Assembly: GCA_037127255.1 (NCBI GenBank)
Contig: JBANSL010000013.1
Span: 10,560,688-10,624,687 of the forward strand
DNA length: 64,000 nt
Source of the DNA: Persicaria tinctoria
Lineage: Eukaryota > Streptophyta > Magnoliopsida > Caryophyllales > Polygonaceae
Direction: 5' to 3'
Part shown: one piece after another, positions 58,016 to 64,000 of the stretch
How positions within the stretch are numbered: the stretch's first letter is position 1
How the letters are laid out: each line of letters starts with the position of its first letter
Notes under the pieces: generated by a model
Seen by the model: the letters and a program-made list of their open reading frames with translations, nothing else
Database searches by the model: none
Told to the model about the DNA's origin: nothing
Made by a program: the position numbers and the translations under genes

Positions 58016-59902
58016 CTAAATGCATGAAGAGATATGCAATGAAGAGTGATTAATTAGTACCTTTCTCAAATATGTATATGTTGTCACAATGACTTTATCG
58101 CCGATGTTATTGACCAACTGGAAGAAGGCAAGTCTCCATGAACGGATGAAATGCAATGATCCAAGGATTCCCAAGAAGCCGACGGCAAATCCCATTCCTG
58201 AAGCAGCCAAGAAAGCTTGGATATCGAAAGATTCATCATCATCGTCATGACCATCCTTATTGGTCGCTTGATGTTGTTTGCTATCATCATCTTTATCTCC
58301 CAGGCACTTGGTGGGGAGTGGCTGGCCGCACAACTTCGAATTCCCGGCAAATGAAGAAGGATCAAAGCCTTGCAATTGAGGGCCAGTGGGAATTCGACCG
58401 GATAAGTTGTTGTTTGAGAGGTTCAATGTGCCCAAGAAGGTTAAAGCAGCTAAACTCTGTGGAATTTCTCCACAAAGTCTATTAGATGATAATTTAAGAA
58501 CCTCTAGGGATGCCAGCTGACCAATCTTAGCAGGAATGCTTCCATTTAAGCCGTTCATTGACAAGTCCAGAGTAATCAACTCCTTAAGAGCAGTCACTCC
58601 AATGGGAATTTCCCCTCTCAACAAATTGGTAGAGAGATTAATAGCATTACGTTGCTCAAGGTTTCGTTCACCCAATGATACCCATTCTCCCTTCCACATA
58701 AATGATGCAAAATCATAATTATTAAAATCCCAATGAAAAGCCATACCAGATTCAGAAATAGAATCATATTGTGTCGAGGTAGGGCTTAAACCATGATTGA
58801 TAGCCATAGAGGAGAAGTTGTGAATGCAACCTAGAATAGTTCCTGATAATTTGTTATCAGATAAGTCCAATATTTGAAGATTTTGAAGATGACACAAACT
58901 GGATGGCAGGTCTCCCCAAAAACCATTTGACCTCAAGTTAAGAACAACCAAGTCGGCCATGCTTTCCCCTAACCAAGATGGCACCACCCCAAAGAATTTG
59001 TTATTTGCAAGCTCTAGGGATCTCAAACGAGTGCAATTTTTCAGTGTCAAAGGTAGTTGTCCTGAAAACATGTCGTTGCTCAAATGTAATGCAATAAGAT
59101 TATTTTGAGATCCTATTGATCCTGGAAGATGTCCAGATAGCTTGTTGTTTTCTAGATTGAGAACACGAGTTTCGTTAGTAACAAGCCCATTCGGAAGTGA
59201 GCTTGATAGATTATTGTTGGAGAGATCAATTGCCATGGTGAAAGTAGAGAAAGGTTGATGGAAGGTGGGGAAATTTGAAAAATTATTATTTGACAGATAC
59301 AATCTTGTAGCTTTGAATAGGGAAAGGGGTATAGGACCATTAAAGGAGTTATAACTCAAATCTATGAAGACTGGAAACCTAGAAGAAGATGATAAATTGA
59401 AGTTTGGGAAACAACAAAGTTTGTTGCTAGAAAGATTAAACTCGAGTAAATAAGTGGAGAAGTTCAAAAAAGCAATAGGAATAGAGCCTGATATCATGTT
59501 ATTAGACATATCAAATACTTCTAGAGAGTTTTGTGTCAAAATCCAAGATGGGAATCTAGGCCCAACCTTACAAGATCTTAGTCCTAAATTAATTAGTTGG
59601 AATGGTGGCACCCAACTCTCACTAAAAGTGACTGTCAAAAGATTATTTGATAACAGTAATACACTTAGTTTTGAAAACTTGGAAAAATGGGAATCTAATA
59701 TGGTTCCACTTAAAACATTTGAAGAAAGATCCAAGAAGGTTAGATTTGATGAGAGAGATTGGAGAATTTCTAAAAGGCTTCCCTTTATTTGGTTGGAGGA
59801 TACATCTAACCATGTCAACGATGGAAACATCATCCCTCCAAAAGGTAGGTCTTTGAGGTCGTTGCCAACTAGGCTTAATTCCGTCAAGGAATATCTAGAC
59901 AT
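58016..59902 (-). CDS. LRR receptor-like protein (EIX2/Cf-type RLP), N-terminally truncated
   Basis: An uninterrupted minus-strand frame of 628 codons. It is almost wholly plant-type extracellular leucine-rich repeats (for example LTFLDLSSNVLSGTI, LQILDLSDNKLSG, LITLDLSMNGLNGSIP), with an island-like gap around residues 360-410 (YDSISESGMAFHWDF). The LRR cap is NNNLSGRIPTGPQLQGF then KLCGQPLPTKC. An acidic stretch (DDDDE), one transmembrane segment (about residues 563-585) and a short cytoplasmic tail without kinase follow, as in receptor-like proteins that signal with SOBIR1/BAK1-type kinases. It lacks a signal peptide, the LRRNT cap and the first repeats: the frame begins at an internal MSRYSLTEL directly beside the inversion junction. 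A full RLP is usually 900-1000 residues, so this is a 5'-truncated gene, probably a pseudogene despite its open frame. Confidence 0.85.
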   Translation of the reverse strand: MSRYSLTELSLVGNDLKDLPFGGMMFPSLTWLDVSSNQIKGSLLEILQSLSSNLTFLDLSSNVLSGTILDSHFSKFSKLSVLLLSNNLLTVTFSESWVPPFQLINLGLRSCKVGPRFPSWILTQNSLEVFDMSNNMISGSIPIAFLNFSTYLLEFNLSSNKLCCFPNFNLSSSSRFPVFIDLSYNSFNGPIPLSLFKATRLYLSNNNFSNFPTFHQPFSTFTMAIDLSNNNLSSSLPNGLVTNETRVLNLENNKLSGHLPGSIGSQNNLIALHLSNDMFSGQLPLTLKNCTRLRSLELANNKFFGVVPSWLGESMADLVVLNLRSNGFWGDLPSSLCHLQNLQILDLSDNKLSGTILGCIHNFSSMAINHGLSPTSTQYDSISESGMAFHWDFNNYDFASFMWKGEWVSLGERNLEQRNAINLSTNLLRGEIPIGVTALKELITLDLSMNGLNGSIPAKIGQLASLEVLKLSSNRLCGEIPQSLAALTFLGTLNLSNNNLSGRIPTGPQLQGFDPSSFAGNSKLCGQPLPTKCLGDKDDDSKQHQATNKDGHDDDDESFDIQAFLAASGMGFAVGFLGILGSLHFIRSWRLAFFQLVNNIGDKVIVTTYTYLRKVLINHSSLHISSCI

Positions 59903-59904
59903 CC

Positions 59905-59942
59905 ACTTTGTCGAGTATGAGTGAAGTCATACTCGACAAAGT
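59905..59942. repeat. Perfect 16 bp-arm hairpin at the inverted-duplication axis
   Basis: ACTTTGTCGAGTATGA (59905-59920), six-base spacer GTGAAG, then TCATACTCGACAAAGT (59927-59942). It sits where the truncated receptor-like gene ends and its inverted 3' copy begins. Confidence 0.95.
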
Positions 59943-59944
59943 CA

Positions 59945-60112
59945 TTGTGACATCGCCGTTGGTTTCTTGGGAATACTTGGATCATTGCATTTCATCCGTC
60001 CATGGAGACTTTCCTTCTTCCAGTTGGTTAATAACATCGCCGATAAAGTCATTGTGACAATATATACATCTTTGAGAAAGGTACTAATCACTCTTCATTG
60101 CTTATCTCTTCA
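59945..60112 (+). pseudogene. Inverted copy of the receptor-like protein 3' end
   Basis: Plus-strand frame reads AVGFLGILGSLHFIRPWR, then FFQLVNNIADKVIVT and LRKVL. These are the transmembrane and tail residues of the receptor-like gene at 58016-59902, with several substitutions. Only about the last 55 codons exist, followed by matched 3' flank. Confidence 0.9.
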
Positions 60113-61491
60113 TTTAGTTACGTTGTGGATTTGATTTGGTAAGACAGTGAAATCTCAAACTCCACTGCATATCTTTTGACAGGCAAATAGAGCTACAACT
60201 ATGTGAAGCCATGGTTTTCGATCTTCAGAGAATCTTCCTTGGTGACTTGTCAGTTTGCCAACACTTTGTACGTTTTGTTCTTAATGGACTTGTTCCATTG
60301 TTAATGGGTTATGTTTGTATGTTTTGTGTTTAGTTGGAGCCATATATATATAAGGCTTCACTCTCAACCTTTTATTTGTTCCCACATAATAACATTGTTC
60401 ATACTGATGTTTTATGTTATTGGAGATGTTCCATCGTTCTGTGTTTTTAAAAAAAAAAAAATCAATCTTCCCACAGTTAGGTAAGTGGATTACCATCACA
60501 TAATCTAACGATGCAACAAATTAGTATTTTGTTAAATTTATCAAGATTTTTCATCCTTGCTCTTGAGTAACCAATGTCCATATTGTTTATGTAGTTGAAG
60601 GATCCATCAACCCTTAGAGACATATATGCTGAATTGTTTCCCCAAAAATTTACAGTGATTGAAAGCAAGCTTCACATTAAGTAGTACGTTATCTGTCTGT
60701 TCATATGTTTTTCTCCAAATGAAGATGAGCTTCCAATTAATTACTGCACCCATTTAGAAATAAATGTCATTCGTCTTTTTAACGCATTTTTTAATGATCT
60801 AAAAACTATATAAAATAATATATATTTTATTAATTTTTTACATAATTTCATACTTTATAAAACAAATCATAATAAGCCTGTTAACATAAAACAAATCACA
60901 ATAAGCCTGGGAAGCCCCTACCAGGGGTTGTCTGGGACTTTAACTCTGTTTGCAGCAGCAACTATACCCCTCAGCGATCACAATTCACATCAGCTTAAAC
61001 CAAGTGGTGAAATTAAAACACAAATTAAAGAAGCATGAAAAAGGACGCTAGAAAGAAGACACATCAACTCATGAGTATCTGCAATACAAAATCAGTAATC
61101 GAATCTGAGTCGTCACTTTGTTGGTCTACTTTGCGAACTCCGACATACCCAGTAAACCCGGTAAAATTCACCACTGATAAGTCTTAGCTTGGTAGAAAAA
61201 TTAGCGCTGTGATATTTCCAGAATTTTACATTTTAACAAGTTGGACTAAACCTAAATGGAAGAGTCATCACCATACATTCATACATACAGATAACTCCAA
61301 CTTTCAAATAGTCACATACCACTTTACAACTTGATTGAAAAGGCCAATCACTACTCCCTTCCCTACTTCTCTGGTCCACACGGTTTATTTGTTTTAATTT
61401 TTTTGTTTCTTTTCAAGGATTCATAATTGGTGATTGAACAAACTTGATTGATTCCAATCTCCACCCCCAAAAAAATCTAGCTACTCCAAAA
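60113..61491. other. Right arm non-coding part of the inverted duplication
   Basis: Mirrors 57203-58000 and the 5' flank of NLR copy 1. It contains the unoccupied insertion site (61190-61200) of the composite LTR element. A short stretch around 60770-60950 (with ACAAATCA.AATAAGCCTG twice) is unmatched and unassigned. Confidence 0.6.
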
Positions 61492-63516
61492 ATGGCTGAA
61501 GCTGCGTTGTTTGGCATTGCGGAATCAGTACTGAAACAACTTGGCTCCCCTGCACTCGATGAGTTCCGACTTCTATGGGGTCGCAAGCAGACCACCGATG
61601 CTGCTGTCCAGGGATGGCTTGCACGACTCAGGACCGTGTTGTACGAAGCCATCTCTGCAAAAGTCTTGCTCGAGAAGAACAAGAAAGGCACTGAGATTGG
61701 GAAAAAGGTAGGCCATTTCCTTTCGAAATCGTACCAGTTGGCTTTCTTGGTTAAAAATGCTCATAAGGTGAAGAAAATAAGAGAACGTTTTGATGATATT
61801 GCGCGTGATATTCAGAGGTTTAGCTTTCTCCCAAATCAATCTGAAGTAGCTCCGATGTCTAGAATCGGGAGAGAACCAACCCACTCTTTTATACCGAGAA
61901 ATGAGGTGGTAGACCGAGAGCAAGAAACAGAGGATGTAGTAAGGATGTTGTTGTCTGATTGTTCCCAACAACAAGAAGGAGGTGTTTCTGTCATAGCTGT
62001 TATTGGAATTGGAGGATTAGGGAAAACCACTCTTGCTCAGCAAGTTGTGATAACACTCCTAAAATCTGTTATTGTATAATGATGACAGAGTTCAAAAGGG
62101 TTTCGATTTGTGTATGTGGGCATGTGTTAACTACTTTTCACATCTTAAGCAAGTTGTGATAACACTCCTAAAATCTGCCACAATGAAGGAACCCGAAAAC
62201 CTTGATACAGATCAGTTGCAATCTATGCTTAGAAAAGAGATTGAAGGGAAACGATTTTTGCTCGTTTTGGATGATGTATGGGATGAGGATCCACAAAATT
62301 GGCGTCAGTTGAAACAGTTATTGTCTAGTGGAAAGGATGGAAGCAAGGTTTTAGCCACAACGCGTTCTGAAATTGTTGCTCAAACTTTGTGTGCCGCCAA
62401 GCCTTACTTTGATCTGAAGGGAATGTCAGACGAGAGTGCTTGGTTGTTGTTTAAGAAGGTAGCTTTTGTGGAAGAAGGCGATCAGAATAGCTCAGAGTTT
62501 GAACAATTAGGTCGACAAATTGTGAGAAAGTGTGCAAACGTCCCGCTTGCTATTGTCACTATAGCAAGCCTATTGAGAGAGAAAGACAAGGAAAGATGGT
62601 TTCCTCTTGTAAATGACGAACTCTCCAAAGTGATCCCTGCCGAGTATAAGAAAGTCACGCATGTACTAGAGCTTAGTTACAATGAGCTTCCGTATCCAGT
62701 GAAGCGTTGTTTTGGGTACTGCTCTCTCTTTCCCAAGGATTATGTATTTAGCAAAGATAGTTTGATCCGTATATGGATAGCTCAAGGGTTTATTGAGCCC
62801 TTAAATAATCAAAGCCTGGAGAATAAAGCCGAAGAATACTTCTTCTACTTGGTGAATAGATGGTTTTTTCAGGTTGACCATAGATATGAGACTTTGGGTC
62901 AGGTAACTTACCAAATGCATGATTTGATGCAAGATTTGGCTACAACGGTTGCTAGATCCGAGACTGTTTTAATTGATTAAACAGAGCATAGCTCTTGGGA
63001 TAAGAATGTTTGTCATGTTTCAAGCTTTTATCAATCGAAGTCCATCGTGGGCAGTGTATGTTCTTTTTCTCATTCAAAGAGTCTAAGAACCTTTCTCTAT
63101 CCTCATAGATATAATTATTTTGAAGAGAACATATCATTGGGAAAGAATGATTTGAAGAAGTTAATGTCGGCTTTTAGATCTCTGCGGGTTTTGGATTTAT
63201 CAGACTTGGTGGGAATTGAAAAAGGACCGACTTCTGTCGGAGAATTGATTCATTTGAGGTTTCTCAATCTCTCAAAGAACTACTTGAATAGACTTCCAAG
63301 TTCAATTTGTAGTCTTCCCCATTTACAATTTCTTGTTCTTCAAAAGTGTAAATATTTAAAGGAGTTGCCAGAGGAATTGGGGGATTTGCTAAGTTTTAGG
63401 TTTCTTAATCTATCGTTTAGCAAAAGTTTGGAAAGGCTTCCAAGTTCAATTGGGAGTCTTCCCCATTTACAATCTCTTATTCTTGAAGGATGTTACAGTC
63501 TAAAGGAGTTGCCAGA
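61492..63516 (+). pseudogene. CC-NB-LRR resistance-type gene (RGA-like), disrupted, copy 2
   Basis: Starts at ATG 61492 (MAEAALFGIAESVLKQLG). Two in-frame deletions relative to copy 1 remove about 25 residues after LLWG and the ADDLFD part of the EDVID-like motif in the coiled coil. The P-loop GGLGKTTLAQ is present near 62020. A 28-base insertion at 62041-62068 then shifts the frame to an early stop. Beyond it come YNDDRVQKGFDLCMWACVN, kinase-2 LLVLDDVWDED (intact, unlike copy 1), NVPLAIVTI, SYNELPYPVKRCFGYCSLFP and MHDLMQDLA. A TAA follows VLID near 62979. About six leucine-rich repeats follow (63047-63510) before a Copia element cuts the gene at 63517. It is non-functional as read. Confidence 0.93.
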
Positions 63517-64000
63517 TATTAGGATATAATATTATTCAGGATATATTTCTATCCTTTTGTATTTTTGTATATCTTTCCATATCCGCTGTGCATATCCAAT
63601 AGGCCTTAGAGCCCAAGCATTGTATCTATATATTCATTCCAAGTTAATGAAAGAAATCAAGAATCACAATTATCAAACCCTACTGATTGTTTACATGGTA
63701 TCAGCCTTAACCCGATCCTTCTAATCTTTTTCCCTTTCGCCGCCGCCGACCATGTCTGCCGACCAAACCCCACCCTCCGGCGCCGTTGTTTCCAACACCA
63801 CACCCAACCCCACCGACGGCACCAAGAACTCAGGCAACATCCTCCTAGCGGCCTCTGGAACCGGCCCTCTCCCGGCTCTCCAATTTCCCAATCTCAATGT
63901 TCGCCTTGATCGCTCCAATTATACCCTCTGGCGACACACAATCAAATCTGCCCTCGAGGCGTTTGACCTTGAACCCTTTCTTCTCAAATCCAACGCTCCC
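63517..64000 (+). mobile_element. Copia LTR retrotransposon 3, continues past the window
   Basis: The LTR is 63517-63695 (179 bases, TATTAGGATATAATATT... to GTTTACA; the first bases are probably TGTTAGG with one change). The primer-binding site TGGTATCAGCC starts at 63696, then a Gag start. It interrupts the LRR region of NLR copy 2. The 3' end and target duplication lie outside the window. Confidence 0.88.
63752..64000 (+). CDS. Copia Gag N-terminus, partial at window end
   Basis: The ATG at 63752, 56 bases after the primer-binding site, opens MSADQTPPSG... with LQFPNLNVRLDRSNYTLWRH, the N-terminal motif of plant Copia Gag proteins (LDRSNY.LW). The 83 codons visible are open, unlike the other two Copia elements here, and its short LTR also suggests a younger element. 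It runs off the window. Confidence 0.85.
   Translation, partial: MSADQTPPSGAVVSNTTPNPTDGTKNSGNILLAASGTGPLPALQFPNLNVRLDRSNYTLWRHTIKSALEAFDLEPFLLKSNAP

Larger units (their letters stand above)
53532..63516. repeat. Large head-to-head inverted duplication
   Basis: DNA from the NLR copy 1 body up to the 3' end of the receptor-like gene (about 58200) is matched in reverse by about 59943-63516. Matched landmarks are the NLR coding parts (54768 downward against 61492 upward) and their 5' flanks (54900-55045 against 61195-61370). The segment 57205-57340 matches 61040-61190, 57545-57600 matches 60480-60520, and the receptor-like 3' end 57960-58200 matches 59950-60180. The unique centre is the receptor-like gene body. 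Differences between arms include several transposon insertions and small indels, so the event is not very recent. Confidence 0.88.

Overview
This window is nuclear DNA from a dicot-type flowering plant. The evidence is GT-AG introns, a B-box transcription factor, a class III peroxidase, a heavy-metal-associated (HMA) protein, CC-NB-LRR and receptor-like-protein resistance-type genes, and very heavy transposon load (Copia, CACTA, hAT, SINE, Helitron, LINE). No species can be named from sequence alone. Much of the window is AT-rich intergenic DNA and transposon debris; probable intact host genes are few and widely spaced.

Left part (1-29.7 kb): AT-rich DNA; a scrambled retroelement patch with a pectin-methylesterase/invertase-inhibitor-like fragment (2.2-3.65 kb); an intact single-exon BBX32-type B-box gene (5503-6276, +); a putative 1.0 kb Helitron with a triplicated 5' segment (7.46-8.46 kb); a Copia element (10294-21373, target duplication CGGTT) whose 5' LTR is split by a 6.0 kb CACTA element (10661-16670, target duplication AGT) that carries a HOS15-like WD40 exon; and a second, minus-strand Copia element truncated at its 3' end (23.46-28.99 kb) and hit by a SINE and a hAT MITE.

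Middle part (29.7-46.5 kb): a frameshifted F-box gene with a 27-base C tract; a LINE scrap; a 189 bp SINE; a two-exon class III peroxidase (36860-38584, +); a foldback element very rich in W-box cores (39.75-40.46 kb); a minus-strand HMA-domain gene with possible coiled-coil 3' exons (40.95-42.7 kb); and a clean six-exon proteasome beta-4 gene (43657-46422, -).

Right part (47-64 kb): an immune-receptor cluster built as a large head-to-head inverted duplication. The left arm holds a minus-strand CC-NB-LRR pseudogene (47058-54768) split by a 4.1 kb CACTA element (49431-53531, target duplication CTA) that carries G6PDH-like and TM9SF-like exon fragments. The right arm holds a plus-strand copy (61492-63516) cut off by a Copia element that runs off the window. 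Between them lie an N-terminally truncated LRR receptor-like protein gene (58016-59902, -), a 16-bp-arm hairpin at the symmetry axis (59905-59942), and an inverted copy of the receptor-like protein 3' end. A 2.1 kb composite of two oppositely oriented LTR ends (55055-57202) sits in the left arm with a 5 bp target duplication; the right arm preserves the empty site.

No unknown gene system can be claimed. The most unusual signals are the composite LTR structure, gene fragments carried by both CACTA elements, covarying hairpins in a retrotransposon leader, and the palindromic NLR/RLP duplication.
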